This document shows, in pieces, positions 51,881-63,781 of a stretch of 64,000 nt of DNA. Below the pieces are notes generated by a model, which worked only from the letters and a program-made list of their open reading frames with translations, was not told the DNA's origin and searched no databases. This stretch comes from Myxococcales bacterium. Its GTDB lineage: Bacteria; Myxococcota_A; Bradymonadia; UBA7976; UBA1532. Location: positions 124,001 through 188,000 of the forward strand of contig JACKDN010000006.1 of the NCBI GenBank assembly GCA_020633465.1, in the 5' to 3' direction. Within the stretch, counting starts at the first letter, position 1; every line of letters starts with the position of its first letter. Position numbers and translations under genes: made by a program.

Positions 51881-53731
51881 TCAGGCGCCGGGCACCTCGA
51901 TGCCCTCCATCGCCAGCACGTGCAGGGCGTTGGTCGTCGTGGCGACGCCGGGCGTCAGCGTGTAGTCGAAGTGCAGCTTCTCGCCGTCGAAGCGATCGCT
52001 GAAGTGATAACAGACGATGTTCTCGGGCAGATCCTCGGCGATGCCGACCAGATCGAGGTCGTGCGTGGTGACCAGGCCGAAGCTGCGCTCGGCGGCGACC
52101 AGGCGGCGCACGATGGCGCGGCAGGCCAGGTTGCGCTCGCGGCTGTTGGTGCCGCTGAGCATCTCGTCCACCAGGTACAGGCGCGGTAGCTTCGCGGGAT
52201 CCTGCTCGGCGGCCTCGACCGCCTCGACGACGCCGCGGATGCGCTTCACCTCGGCGTAGAAGCGGCTGAGCCCGAAGGCGGGCGCGTCGGTCACCTGGAT
52301 GCTGGTGGACAGGCCGCAGGGCACGAGGTGCAGGGCGTCGGCGCAGGCGGGCGCGCCGGCCTGCGCCAGGCGGGTGTTGATGCCCACCGTCCGCAGGAAC
52401 GACGACTTGCCGCTCATGTTGCTGCCGGTGATCAGCACCAGCAGGCCGCCCGACGGGATGGTGAAGTCGTTGGTCTTGCGGGTGGCGCGCGGAAACAGCG
52501 GGTGGCCCAGCGCGCGGCCCTCGAAGACGGGGCCGTCCCCCGCCGGCGCCACCGTCGGCCAGGCATAGGCCGGGTGATCGTCGGCGAAGGCGCCCAGCGA
52601 GGCCAGCACCTCGAAGTCGGCCAGCGCCGCGACGTCGGCGCGCAGGCGCTTGCCGTGGCGCGCGCGCCAGCGCTCGAGGCGGGCGCCCTGGAACAGCTCC
52701 CACATCAGACCCACCGACACCAGCGCGTACAAGAGCGCGCTGTGCCGCACCGCCAGGCCCTCGAGCACCGACTCGAAGGTGGCCATGCGCTGCGAGGGGC
52801 GCTGGCCCTCGGGCCCCAGATCGGCCTGCACGCGCTTCAGCAGCGGCGCGCGGAAGCGGCGCGACTCGACGCGCGCGAACATGCGGCGCAGCGCGATGAA
52901 GGGGCGGTGGCGCGCGTCGCCCAGCAGCGGCACGTAGTCGGCGCTGAGGCGGCGCGTGGTCAGCAGGTACAGCACGACCTGCAGGCCCAGCGTCAGGCGC
53001 CAGGCGGTGGTCAGGTCGAAGGCGGCCGACAGCACGCCCTGCACCAGCGTCGCCGGCACCAGCAGCGCGCCGGCGATCACGGCGGGCTTCAGCCAGCCGA
53101 TGTGCGACTCGGCCTCGGCCCAAGCGAAGAAGCGCTCGAGGGCGTCCTCGTCGATCAGCACCAGGCGCCCCTCGGCCTGCACGCGGTGGCGCAGGCCGCG
53201 CAGGCGGCCGAGCTCCTGCGCCACCTGCTGGCGGGCGGTGAGATCGTCCAGCGGGACGCCCTCGCGCAGGGCCACCGCCAGGCCGGCGCGACCCGCGGGC
53301 AGCGTCGCGCGGCTGATCAGCTGGTACAGCGAGCAGCGCCCGAAGATCTGCAGCTCGGCCAGCCACGGGGCCTCGTCGTCGAGGAAGTCGGCGCCGTGAT
53401 CGGGCACGGCGTCCCACTCGCTGCGCAGCCGGGCGGCGCCCTCGGCGCAGATGGCCAGCAGCGCGCGCAGGCGGGGCTCGAGGAAGTAGGGCTTGCGGTG
53501 CAGCACGACGGCCACCGCGAACACCAGCCAGGCCACGCCGGCGATGGGCCCGTACAGCGCCCAGGCCTGGTCGTACCAGCCGGCGAAGGTGCAGCTGGCG
53601 GCGACGAGGAAGCTGATCAGGCGGACGGCGCCCAGGATGGCGCTCAGGCGCTCGACGCGGGCGTGCAGGCGGCGGTAGCGGCGCGCGGCGCGATCGTAGG
53701 CGGCGGCGCGCGAGGCGGGGGTGGCGGTCAT
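51881..53731 (-). CDS. Membrane-anchored MutS-like ATPase
   Basis: The product is 616 aa from ATG 53731. Two N-terminal hydrophobic segments (ILGAVRLISFLVAASCTFAG, YGPIAGVAWLVFAVAVVLH) and two central ones (AVIAGALLVPATLVQGVLSA, LTLGLQVVLYLL) are followed by a MutS core/ATPase region. That region has Walker A LITGSNMSGKSSFLRT, Walker B LYLVDEMLSGTNSRER and the MutS His in FGLVTTHDLDLVGIAE. It lacks the mismatch-recognition and connector domains of true MutS. Such MutS-like membrane ATPases are widespread but uncharacterised, so mismatch repair should not be assumed. It is followed 25 bp upstream of nadK's stop in the same direction. Confidence 0.8.
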   Translation of the reverse strand: MTATPASRAAAYDRAARRYRRLHARVERLSAILGAVRLISFLVAASCTFAGWYDQAWALYGPIAGVAWLVFAVAVVLHRKPYFLEPRLRALLAICAEGAARLRSEWDAVPDHGADFLDDEAPWLAELQIFGRCSLYQLISRATLPAGRAGLAVALREGVPLDDLTARQQVAQELGRLRGLRHRVQAEGRLVLIDEDALERFFAWAEAESHIGWLKPAVIAGALLVPATLVQGVLSAAFDLTTAWRLTLGLQVVLYLLTTRRLSADYVPLLGDARHRPFIALRRMFARVESRRFRAPLLKRVQADLGPEGQRPSQRMATFESVLEGLAVRHSALLYALVSVGLMWELFQGARLERWRARHGKRLRADVAALADFEVLASLGAFADDHPAYAWPTVAPAGDGPVFEGRALGHPLFPRATRKTNDFTIPSGGLLVLITGSNMSGKSSFLRTVGINTRLAQAGAPACADALHLVPCGLSTSIQVTDAPAFGLSRFYAEVKRIRGVVEAVEAAEQDPAKLPRLYLVDEMLSGTNSRERNLACRAIVRRLVAAERSFGLVTTHDLDLVGIAEDLPENIVCYHFSDRFDGEKLHFDYTLTPGVATTTNALHVLAMEGIEVPGA

Positions 53732-53756
53732 CGGGGGCTCGGCTCGCGGGCCGCGG

Positions 53757-54542
53757 CTACCAGCGCAGCCGGGTCTTCAGGTTGCGGAAGAAGTAGTCCG
53801 GCTCGAAGCACACCAGGCGCGCCGGCACGGCCGAGCGTCGCACGTCGACGGGCTCGTCGGGCGTGATCGGCAGGGGCTCGCCGCCGTCGATCGACATGAA
53901 GACGTTGCGCTCGCGCCCCTCGACGGTGGTGAGCCGGATGTCGGTGTTGCCGGCGAGGATGATCGAGCGGCTGCTGAAGCTGTACTCGTTGAGGGGCTTC
54001 AGGATGATGCAGTCGACGTCGGGCACGACGACCGGGGCGCCGGTGCTCAGCAGGTAGGCCGTGGTGCCGGTGGGCGTGCCGACGATGATGCCGTCGCCGC
54101 GCGGGCTGTGGATGCGGCGGCCGTTGATGTCGCAGTGCACCTCGATCATCGAGGTGCTGCCCTTGATGACCACCTCGTTGATGCAGCGGTGGGCCTGGCC
54201 GCGGTAGGTGACCTCGAGGGTCAGGCGGTCTTCGATGAAGTAGTCGTCGCTCAGCAGGCGCACGAGCGTCTTGTCGAGGTGCTCGCGATCGCTCTGCGTG
54301 AGGAAGCCGACGGTGCCGAAGTTGATCGCCAGCACCGGCGTGCCCGGGTGCGCCTGCAGCGCGCGGATGACCGTGCCGTCGCCGCCCAGCGCGATGACCA
54401 GATCGACCGAGCCGGGCGTGACCTCCGGCCCCTCGGTGACCACCTCGATGTTGGCGCGGCGGAACAGGCGCCCCATCGAGTCGAGCCGGTAGTCCTGGGT
54501 CTCGTCACGGGTGAACAGGGCGATGCGGCGCAGGTCGAGCAT
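53757..54542 (-). CDS. nadK: NAD kinase
   Basis: The product is 261 aa from ATG 54542. It has the catalytic and binding motifs of NAD kinase: VIALGGDGTVIRAL (GGDGT), INFGTVGFL, NEVVIKGS, and GDGIIVGTPTGTTAYLLSTG. The enzyme phosphorylates NAD+ to NADP+ with ATP and is usually essential. Length is slightly short but complete. It precedes the MutS-like gene by 25 bp, so the two are probably co-transcribed. Confidence 0.95.
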   Translation of the reverse strand: MLDLRRIALFTRDETQDYRLDSMGRLFRRANIEVVTEGPEVTPGSVDLVIALGGDGTVIRALQAHPGTPVLAINFGTVGFLTQSDREHLDKTLVRLLSDDYFIEDRLTLEVTYRGQAHRCINEVVIKGSTSMIEVHCDINGRRIHSPRGDGIIVGTPTGTTAYLLSTGAPVVVPDVDCIILKPLNEYSFSSRSIILAGNTDIRLTTVEGRERNVFMSIDGGEPLPITPDEPVDVRRSAVPARLVCFEPDYFFRNLKTRLRW

Positions 54543-54597
54543 GGGGCGACCTTAAACCCGCGCGACGCGCGCTGTCACCTGCCACGCGGTGGGTACG

Positions 54598-56349
54598 TCA
54601 GCGGACGGGCTCGGCGCACACCCGGATCTGGATGCCCTGCTCGCCGTCGCGGGGCAGGCAGCGCAGGGGCTGGGGGCAGTGGTTGTCGGTGCAGCAGGGC
54701 TGGCGGCAGACGGCCTCGACGCAGTGGCCGGACTGGCAGGCCTCGTCGCTGGCGCAGGCGTCACCGTCCGGGGTCTGGCCGCGCGGCAGGGGCACGCAGG
54801 CGGTCACGACGTTGCCGGTCCCGTTGCCTTCGGGCGGACCGATCACCTGGCCACAGCCGGTGCCCGCGGGGCAGTCGGCGTGGGTGCAGCAGAGGTCGGC
54901 GCAGACGCCCGGCGCCTGGCCCGGCTGGCCGAAGTCGGGGTTGGCGACGCAGACGTTGCTGAGGCAGTCGAACTGGATGAGCAGCGGATCCTCACCGCAG
55001 GGCGCGCCGGTCTGACCGAAGCCCAGCGGCACGTCGCACAGGGCGCGCGGGCGCTCGCCCAGCAGCGTCGGGGCCCAGCGGCACACGCGGCCGCCGCAGT
55101 CGGCGGTAGTGCAGCAGGTACCCAGGCAGCGGTCGTCGCACAGATCGCTCTGGCACTCACCCACCCCGCCGCAGGCCTGGCCCTCGCGCAGGTCGAAGTC
55201 GAAGCCGACGACCTCGCCGGGCACGCACACGCGCACGCCGTTGAAGTAGATGCAGCCCGAGCCCAGCGGGCACTCGGCCTCGTCGCAGCACAGCTTCGAG
55301 CAGACCCCGCCGCCGTTGGCCAGGCCGAGGCAGATGTCGCTGGTGCAGTCGCGCCCCTCGACGCACTGGCTGGCGAAGTCGCCGTCGGCCGGGCCGTCGG
55401 GCACGCAGTCGCCGCTGGGCACGTCGCAGCGTTGGCCAGCCGGGCAGCCGAGCGTGGTGCAGTCGGGCGGCGGCCGGTCGTCGGGCACGCACGCCCCGCT
55501 GGCCCCGTCGCAGCGCTGCCCCGCCGGGCAGTCCCCCACCTCGCAGCGGGGCACGCACTCGCCGGTGGCCTGGTCGCAGCGCTCGCGCAGGCCGCAGCTG
55601 CCGGGATCGCAGCGCTCGACCGGCAGGCAGACGCCGCTGGCATCGCACACCTCGTCGGCCCCGCAGCCGCTCTCGTTGCAGTCGAAGGGCGCGTCGCCGC
55701 AGCGCCCGGTGGCCGCGTCGCACGCCTGGCCCCCCGGGCACCCGGCGCTGCCGCAGCCGGGCACGCAGGCGCCGTCGTCGCACACCATGGTCGGCGCCCC
55801 GCAGGCGCGGTCGTCGACGCAGGGCGGATCGGGCATGGGCTCGGTGCACTCGCCGCTCTCGCACACCCAGCCGCGCGGGCAGTCGCGGTCGACGCGGCAG
55901 TCGAAGCTGCACACGGCGTCCTTGCAGTAGAAGCCGGGCGGGCAGTCGCTGTTGAGGCGGCAGGCGATCAGCGCCGCGTCCACCTCGGCGTCGGGCAGCG
56001 CCTCGGCGTCCCGCCGCGGCGTGGCCGTGCGCGGCGGCTGCGTGCCGCCGTCCTTCTCGCCGTCCGAGCAGCCCCCGAGGGCGATCAGCAGGACGTCGAG
56101 CCCGAGGAACAGGGCCGCCCAACCGCGACGCCCTCTTCGTGCACGTGCCCGTGCCCGTGCCCGTGCCCGGATTGCGGTCGGCTCGTCCCCACCGATCGAC
56201 CCACGAGAATCTCGTATGCAGGGCGTGCCCGACTCGGCTGCGCTGCCATGAGTGTCTTCGGGCACGGGCACGGGCACGTTTCCCTCGCTCGGAGCGCGCG
56301 GGGGCTCGAAGCGTTCAACGCCCGATCGGCCGATCAGCGCCCCCCTCAT
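54598..56349 (-). CDS. Large Cys-rich lipoprotein
   Basis: The product is 583 aa if it starts at ATG 56349, which overlaps the upstream stop (ATGA). This is the only usable ATG before the lipobox, but it places ~75 unusual residues ahead of the signal peptide (FLGLDVLLIALGGC). That leader includes VPVPVP and RARARARARA tracts encoded by inverted hexamer repeats. The mature protein has about 60 Cys in dickkopf/EGF-like units of the form CxxDxxCPxGxxC (NSDCPPGFYCKDAVC, CPAGQRCDGASGACVP, CTTADCGGRVC). Such proteins are frequent on myxobacterial surfaces; no enzyme motif is present. The leader may be a later insertion. Confidence 0.75.
   Translation of the reverse strand: MRGALIGRSGVERFEPPRAPSEGNVPVPVPEDTHGSAAESGTPCIRDSRGSIGGDEPTAIRARARARARARRGRRGWAALFLGLDVLLIALGGCSDGEKDGGTQPPRTATPRRDAEALPDAEVDAALIACRLNSDCPPGFYCKDAVCSFDCRVDRDCPRGWVCESGECTEPMPDPPCVDDRACGAPTMVCDDGACVPGCGSAGCPGGQACDAATGRCGDAPFDCNESGCGADEVCDASGVCLPVERCDPGSCGLRERCDQATGECVPRCEVGDCPAGQRCDGASGACVPDDRPPPDCTTLGCPAGQRCDVPSGDCVPDGPADGDFASQCVEGRDCTSDICLGLANGGGVCSKLCCDEAECPLGSGCIYFNGVRVCVPGEVVGFDFDLREGQACGGVGECQSDLCDDRCLGTCCTTADCGGRVCRWAPTLLGERPRALCDVPLGFGQTGAPCGEDPLLIQFDCLSNVCVANPDFGQPGQAPGVCADLCCTHADCPAGTGCGQVIGPPEGNGTGNVVTACVPLPRGQTPDGDACASDEACQSGHCVEAVCRQPCCTDNHCPQPLRCLPRDGEQGIQIRVCAEPVR
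56145..56277. repeat. Inverted hexamer repeats, (GTGCCC)4 and (GGGCAC)3
   Basis: Four GTGCCC units (56145-56168) and three GGGCAC units (56260-56277) are complementary and flank 91 bp within the 5' part of the lipoprotein gene. Together they could form an 18-bp stem with a 91-nt loop. The block is in frame and less GC-rich in its centre than the flanks. Confidence 0.75.
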
Positions 56350-57191
56350 GGCGCGGGCCCGCCCACGTCCACGCGCATCACCGCCCCGATGTACGGCTCG
56401 CCCGTGCGGTACACGTCGTCCGCCATCGCCCCCGCCAGCGCGATGAAGGTGACCGGCGCGCCGCCCCAGTCGGTCGCCTTCCACAGCGCCACCAGCCCGA
56501 CGATGTCGCGCCGCACCGCCGACTCGAGCGTCGTGTAGCGCTCCCAGTGCCCGCCCACCACCAGGCTGCGCTCGCCCGGGATGCTGCCCCACACGATGTA
56601 GCCCGCGGTGGTCTTCATCGTGTGCAGGCGCTCCTCCTGCGCCATCAGCAGATCGGTGATCGGCTCGTACCAGCCGGCGCCCTCGGGCACGTCGGCGGTG
56701 ACGTAGCTCAGCCGGTTCTCCCACAGGGCCACCACCGGCCCCAGCTTCAACCGCAGGCGCGCCAGCCCCTCGGCGAGGAAGCCGCCGCCCGGGCGTCCGC
56801 CGTCCTGCTGGATGTCGTGCAGGAAGTCCTCGTCCCACTCGGAGTGGGGCGTCGGCGTGGTCGAGATGGGGCCGAAGGTGCCGAAGTACATCAGCCGCGT
56901 GACGCTGGCGCGCAGCAGGATCGGGGCGACGGGCACGGTCTCGACGTAGAGGCCGGGGTGAAACGACGCGGGGCTCAGCTGCGTCACGGCGCCGGCCTCG
57001 AGATAGGCGCCGCGCAGCAGCAGGCCGGCGTCGTCGTCGAAGAGGCGCTGGCGATAGCCGGTGAACGACAGCAGCCCGAAGCCCGGGCGGTTGCTGCGCG
57101 CCTGCAGGTTGGACTGATGGCGCCAGGCGCCCTGCTGGGCCTCGGCGGCGGTCGTCACGAGCAGGATGGTCGCGATCAGCGCCCCCCTCAC
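56346..57191 (-). CDS. Outer-membrane beta-barrel-like protein
   Basis: The product is 281 aa from GTG 57191, overlapping the hydrolase stop (GTGA). The signal peptide ALIATILLVTTAAEA is followed by QQGAWRHQSNLQARSN. Alternating hydrophobic/aromatic strands (GLLSFTGYRQRLFDDDAGLL, RASVTRLMYFGTFGP, KLGPVVALWENRLSYVTAD, YIGAVMRVDV) suggest an outer-membrane barrel of ~12 strands. There is no C-terminal Phe; it ends DVGGPAP. The family is not recognised. It is encoded between a hydrolase and a Cys-rich lipoprotein in one operon. Confidence 0.65.
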   Translation of the reverse strand: MRGALIATILLVTTAAEAQQGAWRHQSNLQARSNRPGFGLLSFTGYRQRLFDDDAGLLLRGAYLEAGAVTQLSPASFHPGLYVETVPVAPILLRASVTRLMYFGTFGPISTTPTPHSEWDEDFLHDIQQDGGRPGGGFLAEGLARLRLKLGPVVALWENRLSYVTADVPEGAGWYEPITDLLMAQEERLHTMKTTAGYIVWGSIPGERSLVVGGHWERYTTLESAVRRDIVGLVALWKATDWGGAPVTFIALAGAMADDVYRTGEPYIGAVMRVDVGGPAP

Positions 57192-58039
57192 GCGCCCCCC
57201 CGCACCACCGCCAGCACGTCGGCGACCGCGCGCTGCGCCGCCGGGCGGCGGGCGTCGCAGAGGAAGGCGTGCTCTTCCCCGGCGTACTCGAGCAGCCGCA
57301 CCGGCAGGCCGGCCTCGGCGCGCTGGGCGGCGAGGGCCCGGGCCTGCCCGACGTCGACCAGCGTGTCCGCCGTCCCGTGCAACAACACCACCGGCCGCTC
57401 GATGGGCGCGGCGTTCAGGGGCGAGCGCGCGCGCCACACGGCGCGATCGCCGGTGCGGGTGACCAGCCGCGTCAACACCTGCGAGGCGCCGCCGCCCAGC
57501 GCCGCGAAGTCGTACAGGCCGAAGATGCTGACGTAGCCGGCCACCAGGGGTGCGGTGCGCGGCGCCGACAGCAGCGTCAGCGTGCCGCCGGCCGAGAAGC
57601 CGCAGAGCTGGACGGCGGCCGGGTCGAGATCGAGCGCGTCGGCCTGGCCCGCCCACCAGCGCACGGCGTCGGCGACGTCGTCGAGCGCCTCGTCGAGCCG
57701 CCCGCCGCGGAACACCAGCCGGTAGTCGATGGCGGCCACCGCGACGCCCGCGCGGCGCAGCTCGGTCGCCAGGTAGCGCACCGGCTTCATGCGCCGCGAG
57801 CCCACCGTGAAGCCGCCGCCGTGCACCACCACCACCGAGGGATGCGGGCCGGCGCCGTCGGGCAGGTAGACGTCGGCGAGGGGCGCGCGCCCTCGTCGCC
57901 CGGCGGTGCCCGTGTAGGCCAGACCGCTCGCGGTCGGCGCGTCGGCCTCGAAGGCCGGCGGCGTCGCCAACGTCGCGAGCGAGCGCACCGCGCTCAGCGT
58001 GCGCGATCGGCGAACGCGTCCCAGGGCCGCAGCGATCAT
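57188..58039 (-). CDS. Alpha/beta hydrolase, BD-FAE/esterase type
   Basis: The product is 283 aa from ATG 58039, preferred because GGTGGGG lies 6 bp upstream and the -10 box is ~30 bp away; an ATG at 58066 would add nine residues. It has the oxyanion motif VVHGGGFTVGSRR, nucleophile GFSAGGTLTL, acid in LLHGTADTLVDV and catalytic His in YAGEEHAFLCD. These place it in the HSL/BD-FAE esterase group acting on short acyl esters or carbohydrate esters. Residues 1-45 are basic and may be a membrane or signal region without a clear cleavage site. It is first of a three-gene operon. Confidence 0.8.
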   Translation of the reverse strand: MIAAALGRVRRSRTLSAVRSLATLATPPAFEADAPTASGLAYTGTAGRRGRAPLADVYLPDGAGPHPSVVVVHGGGFTVGSRRMKPVRYLATELRRAGVAVAAIDYRLVFRGGRLDEALDDVADAVRWWAGQADALDLDPAAVQLCGFSAGGTLTLLSAPRTAPLVAGYVSIFGLYDFAALGGGASQVLTRLVTRTGDRAVWRARSPLNAAPIERPVVLLHGTADTLVDVGQARALAAQRAEAGLPVRLLEYAGEEHAFLCDARRPAAQRAVADVLAVVRGGA

Positions 58040-58067
58040 CGGGTTCCCCACCGTCCGTGCGTGCATC

Positions 58068-58097
58068 TGTTTACGTCCTGCACCCCGGTCGCGACAA
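58068..58097 (-). promoter_or_regulatory. Promoter of hydrolase operon
   Basis: On the minus strand TTGTCG (58097-58092) and TAAACA (58073-58068) are separated by 18 bp. The implied start site near 58060 lies ~20 bp before ATG 58039 and would exclude the alternative ATG 58066 from the mRNA. Confidence 0.4.
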
Positions 58098-58194
58098 GCG
58101 GCGGCGCCCGCGCGTCCCTTCTGCCACAGACGTCTTTCGGCCCGCCGCCCGGAGTGGGATGCTGCGGGCCGTCCCCCGAACCGAGGAGCCCGCC

Positions 58195-59637
<1,443 letters not shown>

Positions 59638-59715
59638 GCCGGCGGCGTCGAAACGCGACGAGTCAAAGGCGGCGCCGGGCTTTCCTTCCGCGCGCCGACG
59701 GGCGAGACTGTCACG

Positions 59716-61578
<1,863 letters not shown>

Positions 61579-61584
61579 CGGCCC

Positions 61585-63717
61585 CTACTCCAGGACCTCG
61601 AAGGTGACCGCCGGCCCCGCGGCGTCGGGCGCGCCCGCGGGCCACGCGCGCAGGCTGTGGCGGCCCGGCCGCAGCGTCCACCACGCGCGGAAGGGTCGGC
61701 CCACCGGCGGCAGGATCTCGTCGTCGACAGCGAACACGAGGGCCGCGACCTCATCCGGCGCCTCGGCGCGCAGGCGGATGCGCGCGAGGTCGGCCGGCGC
61801 GTCGAGGTCGCGCTGGAACACGTCGCCGGTGTCGGGGAAGACGACGCGCACGCCGGGCGGCGGGCGCGGCGTGGCGGGCCCGTCGGGCGCGGTGCCGGGC
61901 ACGAACAGCTCGTCGTGGGCGCGGTCGCAGGCCGGCGGATCGAAGCACACCCGGTGGCGCTCGAGGCCGGCGCGGGCGAAGCCACCCGACGCGCCCGGCG
62001 TCACGAGGCGCACGACGCGCGCCCACAAGGGGCCCGCGCCGGTGACGCCGCTCACGCGCTCCATCGGCCGGCCGTCGAAGTTGCCGGTCCAGGCGGCGAC
62101 GGTGTGGCGCGGCGTGAAGCCCACCGTCCAGTTGTCGGTGAAGTCGGCGCTGGTGCCGGTCTTCACGGCCGCCGGGAAGGGCGGCTCGAGCACGCCCCCG
62201 CGGCCGAAGGCGGGGGCGCGCGCGACGGGATCGGCCAGGATGTCGGTCAGCAGGCGGGCGACGGCCACCGGCATCACACGCCGCCCCGCCGGAACGGGCT
62301 GGTCGCGCCGCCAGCGGATCGGGGCCCAGACGCCGCCGTTGGCCAACGCGCGATAGGCGTTGGCCAGGTCGAGCAGGCGCACCTCGCCGTTGCCCAGGGC
62401 GAGCCCCACGCCGTAGTGGGCGGCGCTGTCGGTCAGCGACGCGAAGCCCAGGTCGTCGCGCAGGCGGGCCAGCAGCCGGCCGACCCCGACGCGGTGGGCC
62501 ACGAGGACCGCGGGCACGTTGTAGCTGTTGGCCAGGGCGGCGCGCAGCGACACCCAGCCGTGGTAGCGGCGGTCGTAGTTGCGGGGCCGGTAGTCGCCGA
62601 TGAGGGTGGGCACGAACAGGGGCAGATCGGGCAGCAGCGTCGCGGCGGTGAGGCCGTCCTCGAGGGCCAGGCCGTAGACGAAGGGCTTGAGGGTCGAGCC
62701 GGGCTGGCGCAGGCCGGTGACCATGTCGTTCTGGCCTTCGGCGGCGTCGAAGAAGTCGCGGCTGCCCACCCAGGCGAGGACGTCGCCGGTGGCGTTGTCG
62801 AGCACGACGGCGGCGCCCTGGGTGACGTGGCGATCGGCCAGGCCGCGGACGGTGATGGCGACGGCCTCCTCGACGCGGGCTTGGAGGTCGAGGTCGAGGG
62901 TCGTGGGCACGGCGCCCGCGTCCGGCGACTGCGCGAGCGCCCAGGCGGCGAAGTGGGGGGCGGCGAAGGGCGCGGACGCGGCGTCGAGGCGGGCGGGGGC
63001 GGCGCGGGCCTCGGCTTCGGTGGCCGCGTCGATGACGCCGGTGCTGCGCAGCGCGGCCAACACGCGCCGGCGACGCAACTCGGCGCGGGCGGGATCGGTG
63101 CGGGGGTTGTTCAGCGTGGGGGCCTGGGGGATGCCGGCCAGCAGCGCGGCCTCGGCGAGGGTCAGCGTGCGGGCCGGCCGGTCGAGGTACAGCCGGGCGG
63201 CCGCCTCGACGCCCACCGCGCCGTGCCCGAAGGGGGCGCGGTTGACGTACTGCTCGAGGATGGTGGCCTTGCCGACCGCGCGCTCGAGGCGCAGGGCCAG
63301 CAGGGCCTCGACGCCCTTGCCCGCGAAGGTGCGGGGCTGCGGCGCGACGAGCTGCACCAGCTGCTGAGTGAGGGTGCTGCCGCCGGCGACGACGCGCCCG
63401 GCGCGCAGGTTCGACCAGGCCGCGCGCGCGACGCCGCGCAGGTCGACGCCGGGGTGGTCGAAGAAGCGGCGATCCTCGACGGCGACGAAGGCGGCGGGCA
63501 GCCAGGGGCCCAGGTCGTCGAGGGCGCGCCAGGTGCCCCGCCCCGCCGGGCCGGGGACATGGCGCAGCGGACGATCGTGGCGGTCGAGCAGGCGGACGCC
63601 CTCGACGTCCCCCGGGGCGAGGCGGTCGGCCGGAAAGGGGGCCGCCGTGAGAGCCATCCACGCGGTCAGCGCGAGGGCCGGCAGGGCGGTGAGGGCGACG
63701 AGGCGGTCGGGGCGCAC
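61585..63717 (-). CDS. pbpC: Penicillin-binding protein 1C
   Basis: The product is 710 aa from GTG 63717. An N-terminal membrane anchor (VALTALPALALTAWMALTAA) precedes a GT51 glycosyltransferase (FVAVEDRRFFDHPGVD with catalytic Glu, GGSTLTQQLVQLVAP). The transpeptidase has SxxK in RQPGSTLKPFVYG, SYN in ALANSYNVPAVLV and KTGTS in FPAAVKTGTSADFTDNW. A C-terminal BiPBP-type beta domain (RAWWTLRPGRHSLRAWPAGA) follows. PBP1C polymerises and cross-links peptidoglycan and is usually non-essential. In many bacteria it is paired with an alpha-2-macroglobulin gene; none is in view. Confidence 0.92.
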   Translation of the reverse strand: MRPDRLVALTALPALALTAWMALTAAPFPADRLAPGDVEGVRLLDRHDRPLRHVPGPAGRGTWRALDDLGPWLPAAFVAVEDRRFFDHPGVDLRGVARAAWSNLRAGRVVAGGSTLTQQLVQLVAPQPRTFAGKGVEALLALRLERAVGKATILEQYVNRAPFGHGAVGVEAAARLYLDRPARTLTLAEAALLAGIPQAPTLNNPRTDPARAELRRRRVLAALRSTGVIDAATEAEARAAPARLDAASAPFAAPHFAAWALAQSPDAGAVPTTLDLDLQARVEEAVAITVRGLADRHVTQGAAVVLDNATGDVLAWVGSRDFFDAAEGQNDMVTGLRQPGSTLKPFVYGLALEDGLTAATLLPDLPLFVPTLIGDYRPRNYDRRYHGWVSLRAALANSYNVPAVLVAHRVGVGRLLARLRDDLGFASLTDSAAHYGVGLALGNGEVRLLDLANAYRALANGGVWAPIRWRRDQPVPAGRRVMPVAVARLLTDILADPVARAPAFGRGGVLEPPFPAAVKTGTSADFTDNWTVGFTPRHTVAAWTGNFDGRPMERVSGVTGAGPLWARVVRLVTPGASGGFARAGLERHRVCFDPPACDRAHDELFVPGTAPDGPATPRPPPGVRVVFPDTGDVFQRDLDAPADLARIRLRAEAPDEVAALVFAVDDEILPPVGRPFRAWWTLRPGRHSLRAWPAGAPDAAGPAVTFEVLE

Positions 63718-63742
63718 GGGCGCATGGTGCCACGTCGCGGCA

Positions 63743-63774
63743 CGGGTGACACCCGACCCGCGCGCTGCTAGCGT
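63743..63774 (+). promoter_or_regulatory. Promoter and dyad between pbpC and YceI-like gene
   Basis: GTGACA (63746-63751) and TAGCGT (63769-63774) are 17 bp apart; ATG 63782 follows by 7 bp without a Shine-Dalgarno, so the mRNA should be leaderless. The -35 overlaps a dyad CGGGTG-A-CACCCG (63743-63755) that could be an operator and also lies in the upstream region of divergent pbpC. Confidence 0.5.
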
Positions 63775-63781
63775 GCCCGCC

